In this document: positions 10,489 through 21,532 of the stretch, in pieces
How the letters are laid out: the number at the start of each line of letters is the position of its first letter
How positions within the stretch are numbered: the first letter of the stretch is position 1
From: Caecitellus pseudoparvulus
Lineage: Eukaryota > Bigyra: Bicosoecida
NCBI GenBank assembly: GCA_965644315.1
Contig: CBFFRQ010000013.1
Span: 806,001-870,000 of the forward strand
Direction: 5' to 3'
Length of the DNA stretch: 64,000 bases
Program-made: the position numbers and the translations under genes
The notes under the pieces: model-generated
What the model saw: only the letters and a program-made list of their open reading frames with translations
What the model was told of the DNA's origin: nothing
The model's database searches: none

Positions 10489-12312
10489 ATGCACAGGGTG
10501 TCAAAGCACGCTGCCGCTGCCGGTGTGCTGGTGCGAGACTACGTGCAAAGGGCGCTGTACGCGCCGGGAGCTGGGTACTTTGCCCGCCACGATGTGGTCA
10601 CGGCCGCCCCACCCCTGCAGTTCTCCAACATGCTGGGCAGCCTGGAGTTCCGGCAGCGTGTCCAGGAGGCGTACGCAGCCAGTGACCAGGAGTGGCTGAC
10701 GCCTTCCGAGCTCTTTGCGCCGTTTTGGTCCCACGCCCTGGCTGAGTACGTAGTGCAGGCGTACCTGGACCTGGTGCAGCCCAGCCAGCGCCTGGCAGCG
10801 GCAGAGGGACTGCACAACATGGATGGGGAGAGTGTGGGGCTGGGGCAGGACCTGCCCCCCCTGCACGTGTACGAGGTGGGGGCTGGCACAGGCACGAATG
10901 CCCTGCACTTCTGCAGCTACCTGCAGAGCCACCACCCACACCTGTACCCACACCTGCGGTACACTACCGTGGAGATCTCTGCGCCACTGGCAGCCAAGCA
11001 GCGCGCCCTCCTGGCCCAGGCTGGGCACGGGGCAGTGCATGTAGCGCTGGAGGCTGACGTGGCGGCACTGGGGGGCTCGGACCTGCTGTCCAACCCAGAC
11101 CCCTGCTTCGTGCTGGTGCAGGAGGTGCTGGACAACCTGCCGCACGACAAGGTCGTGCGTCGTGGCGCGGTGCCGCAGTCCGCGCTCGTGACAGCCCCAC
11201 TGCAGCACCCTCCGGGGGACGGCGACCCCTTGCTGCCTCTGGTGTCCACCGCAGCTGCTCTGGGAGCAGACCAGGGTGTGCAGGGGGGCGACAGTGAGCA
11301 GTTCCAGGAGCAGGCGTGGTGCGAAGCCCGTGTCGCGGTTGCTGGCGATGTCAGCGGGGGTGGCCAGGCAGCCTTCGCCTCGGCCATGGGGCTGGGGGGG
11401 ACAGGGGGCATTCCCTCCTCCCTGCCCCCCCTCACGGAGGTGTATGCCCCCCTGACAGACTCGTGGGCTCGCGCCGCCTTTCAGTTGGGTGTGGCCCACC
11501 GTCCGGCAGTGACTCAACGCGGCCCAATGAGTCACTACGCAGGCGACCTCGGGCAGCAGCACCCCTGCCCCCCCCCTGCCTCTGGCTCAGCCCTCCAGGC
11601 AGCAGCCGAGTCACTGGCCGGGTGGCTGTACCCCGAGCAGCACCCCCCCTCCATCGACGCCTGTGTCGCAAAGGACATGCGCAGCGCCACCGCCGCGTAC
11701 GTCCCCACTGGTGCCCTGCGCATGCTTGCCTCCTTGACAAGGGCACTGCCGCGCCACCACCTCATTGCAGCTGACTTTTACAACCTGCCACGATCCAACG
11801 CCGTCCTGCCACGGCTGCCTGAGGGTGGAGGCGCTGTGGCAGCCTGTGGCCCCCACGACGGCGACGTGGCGCACTTCTTACCTGCCCTGAACGAGCCGCT
11901 CGTGACCTCCAAGCCGGCAGGGTCGGCTGCACTGGTGGACCACGCCACCTACCTGTCCCCCGCCAAGTGGGGCTCTGCAGACATCTACTACAGCTCGGAC
12001 TTCCCTGCTCTGGCAGGCATGGCGCAGCACTTGCGGCAGGCAGCCCTGGCCCACCCCGGCCCCGCCGCGGACATGCCCCTTCACTCCAGGTGGCGTGCCG
12101 CGCTGGATGGCTTGGTGCAGGCGGCGAGGGAGGCAAGGGGGGTGGAGGAGGGCGCCTTATCGCGGCAGCGGCGTGCAGTACGCAGCACTGCGCAGTTCAT
12201 GGGGCAGTATGGGCGCCACGTGCTGCCCCGAACTCGGACGCTGACTGGCTACAACCCCCTCCTGCACGGGTACGAGAACACGCACTTCTTGCTGGTGGAC
12301 AACGCCACGTGA
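10489..12312 (+). CDS. MidA/NDUFAF7-family methyltransferase (DUF185)
   Basis: A single-exon gene; from the ATG at 10489 it encodes 607 residues. It begins with the family's entry region (a VRDYVQRALYAPGAGYF segment, then LTPSELFAPFW...LAEYV), followed by the SAM-binding loop VYEVGAGTGTNALHF at about 129-143 and a YTTVEIS strand. NDUFAF7 is a mitochondrial arginine methyltransferase that modifies NDUFS2 during complex I assembly. This protein is longer than the usual roughly 430 residues because of insertions between about 220 and 430. It ends with a TGYNPLLHGYENTHFLL block that I associate with the larger fungal and protist relatives. It could therefore belong to a sister family rather than be the NDUFAF7 orthologue. 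It converges on the next gene with 42 nt between stop codons. Confidence 0.75.
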   Translation: MHRVSKHAAAAGVLVRDYVQRALYAPGAGYFARHDVVTAAPPLQFSNMLGSLEFRQRVQEAYAASDQEWLTPSELFAPFWSHALAEYVVQAYLDLVQPSQRLAAAEGLHNMDGESVGLGQDLPPLHVYEVGAGTGTNALHFCSYLQSHHPHLYPHLRYTTVEISAPLAAKQRALLAQAGHGAVHVALEADVAALGGSDLLSNPDPCFVLVQEVLDNLPHDKVVRRGAVPQSALVTAPLQHPPGDGDPLLPLVSTAAALGADQGVQGGDSEQFQEQAWCEARVAVAGDVSGGGQAAFASAMGLGGTGGIPSSLPPLTEVYAPLTDSWARAAFQLGVAHRPAVTQRGPMSHYAGDLGQQHPCPPPASGSALQAAAESLAGWLYPEQHPPSIDACVAKDMRSATAAYVPTGALRMLASLTRALPRHHLIAADFYNLPRSNAVLPRLPEGGGAVAACGPHDGDVAHFLPALNEPLVTSKPAGSAALVDHATYLSPAKWGSADIYYSSDFPALAGMAQHLRQAALAHPGPAADMPLHSRWRAALDGLVQAAREARGVEEGALSRQRRAVRSTAQFMGQYGRHVLPRTRTLTGYNPLLHGYENTHFLLVDNAT

Positions 12313-12354
12313 CATGAGTGCATTGCAGACGCCGCCAGCTCGCCGCCCCCGCCC

Positions 12355-13430
12355 TCAGGCCGCGGGCTTCTTGGCTGGGCTCGCAGCTGCGGCAGCACCG
12401 GCTTCCTCCCTGCCGCGCTTGGCGCCCCCCGTCGGCGCTGCGGCCATCTGTCGCAGCACGTCCTTGATTTCGTCCACGGTGGGTGGCCGCTCGTGCTGCT
12501 CCATGAACTTGGCCACGATGCCTTCCAGCAGGGCTGCCTTGTCCGCGGCCCCCTCCTCCTCCTCCTCGTCCTCCTCCCCATCATCCTCCTCTGACGCGTC
12601 GTCGCTGCCATAGTCACCGTCATCTTCATCGCTTCCACTTCCTTCCTCCTCCTCATCCTCCTCATCATCTTCGCTCTCTGAGGGTTGGCGAGGGGGGGGT
12701 GTCCGTGCTGTGTGGCGGTTGTGGCGGTGAGCGGGGCATGTCCGCACCGTCTTCGGGTGCTTGCACGGCCACCTCTGCGAGGAAGGGGAGCATGTTCGCA
12801 TGTGTGCTCTCCCATGCATCGGAAGCTGCACGCCGCGTGCCGCCACGCACCATCCGGCACGTCAAAGTCAGCGGGGTCGATGGTCTTCGCCGCGAATTCG
12901 GTGTACTCCTCCAGAGCGAAGTCCAGGGGCTCTGACTCGTCTGACATGCGCACACAGACCAACCGACCCTTGAGGGTCCCGTTGGCAGCGTGCAGCGGCG
13001 GCTGGAGCTTGTGTGTGTTGGGTGTGGCGTCTGAGCCAGCTGTGCGCAGCTTCAACACGACGACATCCAGCTGTGGCCACTGGCCCAGGATGGTGGCGGC
13101 CCCTCCCAAGACTTCTGCCACCTGCAGACAAAGCAAACGGCGAAATAAAATGCCCGGCGCTCACAGGCAACGGTGAGGGGCCACCCGCTCGGTGCAGGGA
13201 GTGTTCAAATGAGCTGGGCGGTCGAGCATTTTCCGCAGATCTGCCGGCTGGCGCACCTTGTTCACCTTGGGGGACATGTCCAGGGACATTTCCACTGCTG
13301 TGCCATCGGCTTCTAGCACGACTGCCTTGACCACCGGCCCTTCCTGCGCCATGAGGGCCTTGAGCTGGTCGCCGCTCATGATGCTGGCGAGACCTGCAGC
13401 CGCCGCTTCGGGTGCAGAGGAACTGGCCAT
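12355..13430 (-). CDS. Acidic-tailed protein of unknown function (DUF5880-like)
   Basis: Three exons on the minus strand: 13430-13257, 13121-12851 and 12677-12355, joining in frame to 255 residues; donors are GTGCGC and GTGCGT. The N-terminal domain (about 30-145) reads KAVVLEADGTAVEMSLDMSP, then KVAEVLGGAATILGQWPQLDVVVL, then a KGRLVCVRMSDESEPLDF block. That pattern reminds me of the small DUF5880 family of algae, oomycetes and large DNA viruses, but I cannot check it. A long Glu/Asp tract (about 150-185) and a Lys/Ala-rich end suggest a nuclear protein that might bind histones or other basic partners. An in-frame ATG at 13491 would extend the N-terminus. Function is unknown. Confidence 0.75.
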
Positions 13431-13859
13431 GGTGCTGGCTGCAGCACTGTCGAAAATAGGGACTGGGAGGGTGTGCAAGCCGAACACAGCCATGAGCGTC
13501 TCACATGCACTTCTACGAGAACGAGTTTGGTGGGGGTTTACACCTGTGTACTCCGTGTCGGCTGCTGTCTCTGAGTCTGTGACGGCCCCCTTGAGCGTAC
13601 GCCTGGCAGCCCATATTGCAGCCAGAACGACAGAGCAAAACAAATAATTGCGCAGTACTACTTGAGGGCAGCACTGCGCATCCGCTGCTCTGTCAACGGC
13701 CCCGGCGCTCTGCACACACACTGTGTCCTGTGCTGGCGCCTTGCGCAGCGGAGCTGAGGCGCTGTACGGCAGCCTGCGTGCGAGGCGGGCTACTCCTGTC
13801 TACTTCGCGCAGCCAACTGTGTATCAGAGGATTCATTCACGTGATAGCTGTTTGTGAGC
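13431..13859. promoter_or_regulatory. Shared upstream region of DUF5880-like and RGG genes
   Basis: 429 nt between divergent start codons. The minus-strand frame stays open through part of it, so some of this may be 5' UTR or an N-terminal extension. I recognise no regulatory motif. Confidence 0.45.
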
Positions 13860-15398
13860 ATGTCCGGGAGCTCCAGGTTGCGCCGATTGAGCGGCAGCGG
13901 GAGTGTCGCTGACAACGCAGGTGAAACGCCACTGGTGGAGACGACGCCTGACGGAGACGCCTTTGTCGGCAGCAGTGCCACAGCAGCGGCAAGGGGCGCA
14001 GGAGTAGGTGTTCAGGGCACCATGGCGCACGCAGGTGCCCCAGGCAGCTCGCAGCAGCGCCACTCTGGCGCTCCCAGCAGCCGAACAGGTGTTGTGCCGA
14101 CTGGCGCAGTCAAGGCAGCGGCTGCCCCCGCCAGTGGCACCGCCCCGCCTACCTCCATCTGGCAGGTGTCAGACTTGGAGTCAGCAGGTGTGACTCCGGT
14201 GTATGACCTGCCCGCCCAGCTCGTGGGCGCCACGCCCCTGCCTGGCATCGCTGACATCCTGGCTGAGGAGCGGGCTTGCACGGCAGACCTGGTGCCGCGC
14301 CACGCGCTGCTGTCGGGAGGCGGCGACCTGCCCCCCACCTCCCTGCGCAGCCTGCCCGCCAACGTGGACTTCTCCCGCGGCGACGGCTTCGCAGAGCTGC
14401 GGGGGGCCATGGCAAACCTCGCGCACCGTTTCCGGAGCGCCACGCGCCACAGCCTGCCTGACAGCCTCGCAGCTGGGCAGGTGTACTCAGTCTGCTTTCC
14501 GGCCCTGACGGCGCGGCGGCCCCACCGCGGGGGCGCCCTCATCACCGACGCCTGGTTGACAGCTGCGGAGACCACCTTCCCCTCCCTCACGGCGCCGCCT
14601 GGCTCGGATGTGAGGGGACTGGGGCACAGTGCACGGTGGTGGGGGCTGCGACCCAGCCCTCCACAGGCTGGCCTGCCTCTGACTGTGCGCCTGGGAGCGG
14701 CGGCGTCCTCTGTGCCGTGGGCGGCGCCGGGACCCCCCTCCCACTCCGGGGGAGGGGGGGGTGTCACCTCCCCCGGACACCCCTCAGGGTACCCCTTGTC
14801 CACACCCGGCGGGGCTGGTCCGAGCCAGGGGGGGGCTGCAGAGTATGGAGGGGGGGGTGCGCGGCGTGCAGCCCCCCTGCCCATTGGGCCTGGGGCTGGA
14901 GGGGGGTGGCGCCCTGTGGATGTGCGACCCCCCCCTCCAGGGCAAGGACACCCCCCCTCCCGATCGGCAGGACCTGGGCCAGCCCAGGGTGTTGCCACGG
15001 CAAATGACCGTTACAGTGGACGTGATCAGGGGGGTCGAGGGTGGGGGGGACCTCCTCCTGGCGACAGGGGGGGTGGCCCGAGGTATGGGGGTGGGCCAGG
15101 GGGGCGCTACGGGCAGCAGGGGGGTGGGGGTGGGTATCGCCATGATCGTAGGGGGGGGTGGCCTTCCCAGGGCTCTCAACGTGGCAGAGGCGGGGGGGGT
15201 TACCGGCGAGAGCGACCCCCCCCTCCCCGGCGAGACGCCCCCCCCCCTGCTGCTCACCGGCAGCACCACCCCAGCAGTTGGAGGGGCGGGCCAGGGCGTT
15301 ACGGCGCACCCCCCCCCCGGGGCTCAGCCCCCCCTCCTTCCCACTCCACCCAGCACCAGGCACACTCCAGGTACTCACAGCCAACAGGGCGTGGGTGA
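13860..15398 (+). CDS. RGG/Pro-rich protein, unknown function
   Basis: A single-exon gene of 512 residues from the ATG at 13860. Residues about 1-95 are Ser/Ala-rich. Residues about 100-270 look folded, with an IWQVSDLESAGVTPVYDLP start, an FAELRGAMANLAHRFRS helix and an ALITDAWLTAAETTFPSL segment; I do not recognise this domain. From about 285 to the end the protein is Gly/Pro/Arg-rich with RGG, GRGG and RYGG boxes, a composition typical of RNA-binding or phase-separating proteins. The DNA there is made of alternating runs of G and C (14750-15340), so long shadow frames occur in all phases. RNA binding is inferred from composition alone. Confidence 0.75.
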   Translation: MSGSSRLRRLSGSGSVADNAGETPLVETTPDGDAFVGSSATAAARGAGVGVQGTMAHAGAPGSSQQRHSGAPSSRTGVVPTGAVKAAAAPASGTAPPTSIWQVSDLESAGVTPVYDLPAQLVGATPLPGIADILAEERACTADLVPRHALLSGGGDLPPTSLRSLPANVDFSRGDGFAELRGAMANLAHRFRSATRHSLPDSLAAGQVYSVCFPALTARRPHRGGALITDAWLTAAETTFPSLTAPPGSDVRGLGHSARWWGLRPSPPQAGLPLTVRLGAAASSVPWAAPGPPSHSGGGGGVTSPGHPSGYPLSTPGGAGPSQGGAAEYGGGGARRAAPLPIGPGAGGGWRPVDVRPPPPGQGHPPSRSAGPGPAQGVATANDRYSGRDQGGRGWGGPPPGDRGGGPRYGGGPGGRYGQQGGGGGYRHDRRGGWPSQGSQRGRGGGGYRRERPPPPRRDAPPPAAHRQHHPSSWRGGPGRYGAPPPRGSAPPPSHSTQHQAHSRYSQPTGRG

Positions 15399-15967
15399 TA
15401 CTGTGGCATGCAGGCACTGCAGCGGTGCACGGGCAGGGAGAGAGGGCTTGCCCGGCACACATGGGCGCGTGAAGAGGCAGCGCACGGCGCAGGTGAAACG
15501 CAGCACAGGGCACCCCGGACAGCCGGAATGCACGTTGGTTAGGGAGCGGTGGCCAGGCCCCGAAATGCCTGCTTTGGTGCGCAGGTGTGAGGATTCCTGC
15601 GTGCCTGGCCGCAGCCTTGTGGTGCGCTGGCATGCCTCATGTTCGTGTGCTGGCATCCCGAAGCGCACATGCGGCAGTGCGGCCACCACGCCGCCAAGGA
15701 CTGCAGCACAGGCAAACCGAGCAGAGGCGCAAAATGCGCCGTCCGCTGCACTGGATGCCATTTTCAGGAAGCGATTGCGGGTGGTACCACTGTCGTTGTG
15801 GCCTGCCCAGGGCCTGTACGGAGGTTGCAACGCAGCCTTGTGCAGGCTGTGTGCGTCTCTGCGGCGAGGGCCGTTGTCGCCCTCACAGGCGCCCAGCGCG
15901 TGGCAGTGCAGGAATAGCTCGCACTGCCGCAGCATAGGATTGATCGTGGGCGTGGTGGACGAGCCAC
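15399..15967. other. Intergenic region between RGG and MYB genes
   Basis: 569 nt without a supported gene. A minus-strand frame starting at the ATG near 15762 is open but resembles no family I know and has no clear splice partner. This stretch most likely holds the 3' UTR of the RGG gene and the MYB promoter. Confidence 0.45.
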
Positions 15968-18900
15968 ATGGCCAGCTCAGGCACTCGGAAGCAGAAGTGG
16001 TCAAGCCAGGTGCGTGGGTCGCAAGCGATGGTTCCGCTCCAGCCTGCGCCGCTGCACGGGTTAGGCGCCGCGTGCGTGGAGCAGGAAGATGCCACCCTCA
16101 AGAAACTAGTGGACGCCAACATGGGGGCAGATGGTGCCCCAAGTTGGGGGGAAGTCGCCCGTGAAATGGCTGTTTGCTTCCCAGCCATTGCCCGCAGCAC
16201 GAAGGCCTGCCGCGAGAGGTGGTTCCACCACCTGCGCCCCGGCCTCACGGATGCCGAGTGGACGCCTGCAGAGGAGGTGGTGCTGTTTCAATTGCAAGCC
16301 TTGCACGGCAATCGCTGGACTGCCATTGCGGTGCACCTGCCGGGGCGCTCAGACCAGGTGAGTGGCAGTGGCCGGTGACGCAGCCAGCAGTCAGGGCGCA
16401 GGGGGTTTACGGGCTGCATGGGGCACTGCGAGCCCCCGCACACTGGTTGCCTACGCACGACTTGCGTGGCCGAGGGCGAGGCAGTGTGGCGTGCTGCATC
16501 GCGAGGTCATGCCACGAGTGGCCCCACGCGGGAGTTTCACCGTCGACATGAAACTCCGCAAGCGTCCGGCACCCCCCGCCCTCTGCCTCCCACAGAACGC
16601 AAAGAACAGGTACTACGCAGCACTCCGTCGTGTGGAGCGCCAACGCAAGCTGAACCGGGATGCCGCTATGGCCCTCATCGCCGAGACATACCTGCCGGGT
16701 GCAGAGGTGACGGAGGAGAGGCTTTCCACTGGCATGTCCATCCTGCGGGCGGCCGCCCTGGCAGAGCCGCTGGAGGGCACGTCAGCGGCGCAAGACCTGG
16801 CCAACTTGGCCGACACATTCGACGAGCGGGGGTCTGTGCCCACCTCTGGCGTGAAGATCAGCCTGCCCATCGTGGGCATCGGCCGCACACGGCGCAAGGC
16901 CGGCAAGAGCAAGGCCAGCTCCTCGGGGGACGCGCCGTCCATCACGCATGGGCCTGGAGGGGCAGGCCGTGGTGACTCCTCTGGCGCCGTCCCGTGGAGC
17001 TTTGCACAGGGCGGCCGCCCGACGCTAGCCCCCCCTGTCGTGCACGGCATGGGGCCTCAGCCGTACGTGAACTCCTTCAGCACTGCCGGGTCAGACGGCA
17101 GCGCCACGCGCCAGGGCATGCGAGCGGCCTTCTCAGGGGACTCAGGCACCGGCGCCGAGGGGGCGGGGTACACGCCCATGCCCGGCGCTGCCTACGGTGT
17201 GTACCCTGGCACACAGCCAGTGCCTCGACCCGGGGTACACCGCCACATCGCCGAGGACGGCGGCTCCTCCACCGTCCTGGGAAGCACCTTCTCGGGAACA
17301 CAGGCGCCAGCTGCGTCTGGCGCCCTGGCAGTGGGCATGGCACCGGGCATGGGGTCCGGCATGCGGCCCCAGCTGCCCAGCCTGGGACAGGTGCCTGCCT
17401 GGCCGGGACACCGCCGAGGCCACAGCGGCTTTGTGCCGGGGCAGACACTGCCCTCCATCGGCATCTCAGGGGGTCAGGTGTCCTTTGCGGGGCATGGGCC
17501 CACCATCGCCACCACTGGATCCGCTGGCATTCTGCTGTCTCCCGGAGGAGGGGGGGGTGGCTGGGGACGGGTGCCCCCCTCAGGCACGCCAGCTCAGCCC
17601 CAGCCGCGCTCAGGGTGGCAAGATGTATCCCCTGCAGGCATGGCGTATGTGCCCGACGGGAGGGGGGGCTTCACCCCCGTCACCCCCTCCGCCTCCCCCA
17701 TGCCCCCTTCCAGCACCCCCCTCACAGGCATGTCCGGTGCCACTGCCGCCCAGCCCAGCAGCGGGCACAGCCTCACCCACGGCCTCAGTGCCCGGGCCAG
17801 GCGGGGCCTGCAGGGCTACACGCCTTCACCTGGCCTGAGCAGCCACAGCGTGCCCCGCGCGCCTGGATCAGGCCAGCGACGGGGGCGCAAGCGCACTGCG
17901 GAGGAGGCCAGCGAGGGGGGGTCCGTGGCTGCCAGCGAGGGGGGGGGCTCCTATGGCGGGGCTGGCATGGTGGTCATGGTGCCGGCGGGGGATGAGGGCG
18001 CCGCGACAGACGCCGGCAGCTACACGTCGGGTGCCCGCAGTGTGGAGGGGGGCACCGGCTCCTACCGCAACGCCTCGCCCTTCCAGCCAGCAGAAGGTGA
18101 CCCCGCCCACGGCCTGACGCCCCAGATGGATGCCTACGGCCGGTTGTCTCAGGGCAGGCACCGCCGTCGGCGTGTGGCAGCGGGCGAAGGCGGCGGCGGC
18201 AGTGGCGATCGCCCGCGGCTGACGGTGGTGGGGGAGGAGGAGGATGCCGTGTTGGCCGGCGGAGGCGGCCGCCTGGGCCACATGGCCCCCATGACACGGG
18301 GTCCGCTGGCGTCCCCCGCGGGTTCCGTGGACACGGCCGCCTCCACGCCAGTGGACCCTGTACCGGGGCAGCGCGCCTTGGAGAGCTTCCCAGTGGCGGG
18401 ACAGGCCCCCGGTGCGTTGCCGGAGACGGCGTCAGTGACTCCCCGCTCCACTGACTCGCGCACCTCCGGGTCTGCTTCCAGGCGGCGGTCGGGGTCCCCT
18501 CGCCGGCGGCCCAGTGTTCGCACTGACGACGAGACGCTGTCCAGCCAGCGCAGTGCCGGTGGCACGGACAGGGCCAGTGGCGCACCTGTCACGGGAGTGC
18601 TGGGCGGGCCGGTGTCCGCAGTGCAGGGACAGACGCAGCGCCAGGGTTTTGTGCCGGGATCGGTGATGAATTCTGCTAGTTTCGCTGAGATGAGTGCGGG
18701 GCCGGGGGGTTTCCCCGGCGCAGGGGGCACCGCTGGCCACGTGGAAGACTTGCCAGGGCACGGAGCAGGCAGTCTACACAGCCGGGACGGCGGCCCAGGG
18801 GGGGGAGCCTTCATCCCCGCCTTGCAGGCGGACACACCCGCCACCCACGCCGCCGCAGACACCCACGGACCCTTTTCCGCCAGCTCTGATGCACCGGGGG

Positions 18901-20201
18901 TGGGCTTTCGCCCCAACCCAGCCGATGGCAGTGCGGGTCTGTCGGTTCACCACCACGGCACGGACACCATCACCACCGTATCCACTGTGGCCAGCGGCAG
19001 CGGGACGGGCAGTGCCCCGGCGCCCCTCGCCCTGGGCATGGGCCAGCCAGCCCTCATCGCCTCCTCCATGCACCGCTCACAGGGCCAAGGCTCCCGGGGC
19101 CCTGCCTTGGCCTCCACCTCGCAGGCCGGCAGGGGAAGGGGGGGGGGGGCCCTGCCCACTGTGGGGTCCATGTCCACTATGCGAACGTTCGGCGGCATCA
19201 GCGCGCCCACGACAGCCAGCGGCAGGGCCACACAGGGCGGCCACACGGCTGGTGGCGCCTCGCACGGCGACGCGCCGACCGGCCCAGAAGACGACTCCAT
19301 CTCCGTGGGCTGGAGGGGCGGCGGCGGCGGCGGGGGGGCGGTCATGCCTGGCCCCCACGCGACGCAGGCTCACCCGCCAGCCCACCGAGGCCTGAGGGCG
19401 TACCAGACTGCGCCGTATCCGGGCCATGGCCTGGACTCGGTGGTGTCTGGCGAGACGGAAGGTGTGTACGCTGCTGGTGCGCGGGGTCTGGGGGATGTCG
19501 CCGCTGCGCAGGTGGGCGAGGGGGGGTCCCTGGCCCCCTCCCACGCCCTGTCTGGGGCGGTGGGGGCGGCAGGGGCTCAAGTCTCCTCCCCCGGCGTCGG
19601 CTTCACCGGGCGGGGCCTGCGACGGGCGGGGCTGTCACAAGAAGCTTCCCTTGGCCCAGGCGCCCTGCCCGGCATGCCGCCCCTGTCGCCCAAGGGCGGC
19701 GGTGCCAGTGGCTTTATGGCTGGCCTGGGTCCGCGGCGCTCCGGCCCTGTGCGGCAGCTGCGCGGGGCTGGCAGCCATGCGTATGGCAGCTACGGCGGCG
19801 AGACGTACGTGAGCGGGGAGATGCCCAAGCGCGTGGCGACGGGGGACAGCGGACATGGGCGGGACCTGCGGCGCCACGGCAGCAGCGCCGTGTCTGACGT
19901 GTCCCTGGAGGAGCCGGGTTCCCTGATGTCCCCGCCGGCGGTGGGGCAGGGTGGCGTGGGCTTCGTGCCGCCCTCCAGCAGTGGTGGTGTGCACATGCAC
20001 CCAGTGGGGGGCTTGGGCGGCGCCATCGTCTCAGCCCGCGCGGTGGGCGGTGCAGAGGCAGCCAATCCGTGGGGTGGAGAGGAGAGCATGCAGCGAGGCT
20101 TCTCCAGCAACATGCGCTCCTCAGCCGGGCTGTCCAGCGTGTTCACGGGGCAGAGCGGCAGCTTGGGGGTGGAGGGGGGGGCCAAAGGCGAGGTGTTGTA
20201 G
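15968..20201 (+). CDS. Large R2R3-type MYB-domain protein
   Basis: Three exons: 15968-16009, 16085-16357 and 16596-20201, joining in frame to 1,306 residues; introns are 75 and 238 nt (donors GTGCGT and GTGAGT). Two MYB repeats occupy about residues 10-120: the first reads KWSSQEDATLKKLVD and ends CRERWFHHL; the second reads EWTPAEEVVLFQLQ, then GNRWTAIAVHLPGRSDQ and NAKNRYYAALRR. The spaced tryptophans fit a nuclear DNA-binding factor of the c-MYB/CDC5 type. The following roughly 1,100 residues are low-complexity Gly/Ser/Pro/Ala/Met-rich with no domain. Exon junctions fall inside the MYB repeats, as in many MYB genes. Targets are unknown. It converges on FRA10AC1 with 60 nt between stops. 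Confidence 0.88.
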
Positions 20202-20261
20202 CGGCCAGCTGCTGGCAGGGCGGGGGCTGCCCCGCCCCTGCCGGCGACAATTCACAGCCTC

Positions 20262-21062
20262 TCACAGCAACAGGCGCTGCAGCAGAGCTTCGTCAGACAG
20301 CCCCTGCAAGCTGCCCGCGGCGCTGCTGGTGGCGGAGGGGGAGCGTTTTGCACGGGAGTCAGCACTGTGACTCCGACGGCTACGCTTGGAACTGTGCCCG
20401 GGGCGGGTGGTGGGGGCATGCTGCGCGTGTGAGGGGGGTGACCTGCTGCGTTTCGCGCTGCCGCGCTTCGAGCGTTCACGTTTCGTGGCGCCGGTGTCCG
20501 CTGCCGGGTCGTGGCGAGCCTCCACAGCGCGGAGCAGGTCCCGGCGCCGCTTGCGCAGGTGAGCGTCCCCGGTGCCACTGCCCTCCCCACCCTCCACCTC
20601 CCGCGCCACGAGCAGGCGCTGGGCGCAGAGGGGGCACAGGCGTGCAGTGACCAGGGCAGCTTTCTGCGTGCCTTCTTCGGTGTACGAAAACGGCACCTCC
20701 AGGGAAACCAGATCAGCGGTGGCGCTGCAGGAGAGAGACCCACAGGCGAACTGCCCCTTTCCTGCCACGACCTCTTTCCCCGTGCGCCAGCGCATGCCCA
20801 CTGCGCCAGTCTTGTACCTGCTCAAGTCCACAAGCACATATGTCTTGGACAGCTTCGCGTAGTACTTCTGGGCAAAGCGCACAGCCCACGCGGCAGCCCC
20901 CCCCTTCTGCGCCTCTGCTACGTCAGCGTCATTGTCTCGGATGAACTGAAAGTGCTGCTCCAGGACCTCCTGGTCGGACTTGCCGCCGGCAGCCAGCAGC
21001 TGGCCGAAACGCCGATGCAACGCGGCCGGGGACAGCTGCTTGTGCTCGTGGCCCGCTGCCAT
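20262..21062 (-). CDS. FRA10AC1: FRA10AC1 family protein (spliceosome-associated)
   Basis: A single exon encoding 266 residues from the ATG at 21062; the open frame extends 63 bases upstream but without an ATG. Residues about 50-165 contain the family core: FAQKYYAKLSKTYVLVDLSRYK, then GMRWRTGKEVVAGKGQF, the CGSLSC cysteine pair, and a LCPLCAQRL pair that should bind zinc. The C-terminal 100 residues are Arg/Ser/Lys-rich, as expected of a nuclear pre-mRNA-processing protein. Human FRA10AC1 is found with spliceosomal complexes and interacts with ESS2. Length and domain position are normal for the family. The core match is strong. Confidence 0.9.
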   Translation of the reverse strand: MAAGHEHKQLSPAALHRRFGQLLAAGGKSDQEVLEQHFQFIRDNDADVAEAQKGGAAAWAVRFAQKYYAKLSKTYVLVDLSRYKTGAVGMRWRTGKEVVAGKGQFACGSLSCSATADLVSLEVPFSYTEEGTQKAALVTARLCPLCAQRLLVAREVEGGEGSGTGDAHLRKRRRDLLRAVEARHDPAADTGATKRERSKRGSAKRSRSPPSHAQHAPTTRPGHSSKRSRRSHSADSRAKRSPSATSSAAGSLQGLSDEALLQRLLL

Positions 21063-21532
21063 CGCGCCTGCCCAGGCAAGGAGCAGTAGGCACAGTGTCG
21101 TGGATAACAGAGACCGCCCGTTCAATGGCGGGGGGTGCTCAATGCAGTCAGCAAGGGCTTGTGAGGAATGCTGTGACGGGAGCTGTCAACCACGCTGTCC
21201 AAGCTTCAGTTGCTAGGACGTCGAATGCAAGCGGAAGTGCAATAAAGCACACACGGCTGGAGCATGGCAAGTCCTTATGTTTTTTGATTTTTAGGATTGT
21301 GCGTGCTGGGAGGTGGCGGTGGCTGGGCGCGAGGCTGGATTGGAGGGAAGCCTAGCACACTCAAATCCTTGCTTGTGCCACTATCCACTCGGGGCCAGCG
21401 GCTGGGCACGGATTCGGGGCCGGAAAGTGATGAAAGATGACTGATCTATACTCAAAGGCCCCGCTAGTGCGCTCTGCTCGACTGATGTGACCTGCAGTGC
21501 CAGCTTCTTGACAAGTTCGGACGAGGGCAGAG
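21063..21532. promoter_or_regulatory. Shared upstream region of FRA10AC1 and EDM2-like genes
   Basis: 470 nt between divergent starts. It contains a relatively AT-rich patch around 21240-21300 with T-runs and an AATAAA-like hexamer near 21240, but no clear TATA box. I see no RNA gene. Confidence 0.45.

Noticed and set aside
15375-15762. A minus-strand frame starting near 15762 as a small mitochondrial-type protein
   Set aside because: The N-terminus looks presequence-like, but there is no family match, no splice support and a long low-quality tail.
14761-16164. A 467-residue plus-strand frame overlapping the RGG and MYB genes
   Set aside because: It arises from G/C homopolymer runs that stay open in all frames and it crosses two real genes.
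21063-21125. Signal-peptide-like extension of FRA10AC1 (to 21125)
   Set aside because: It starts at TTG and would send a nuclear splicing protein to the secretory pathway; the ATG at 21062 is preferred.
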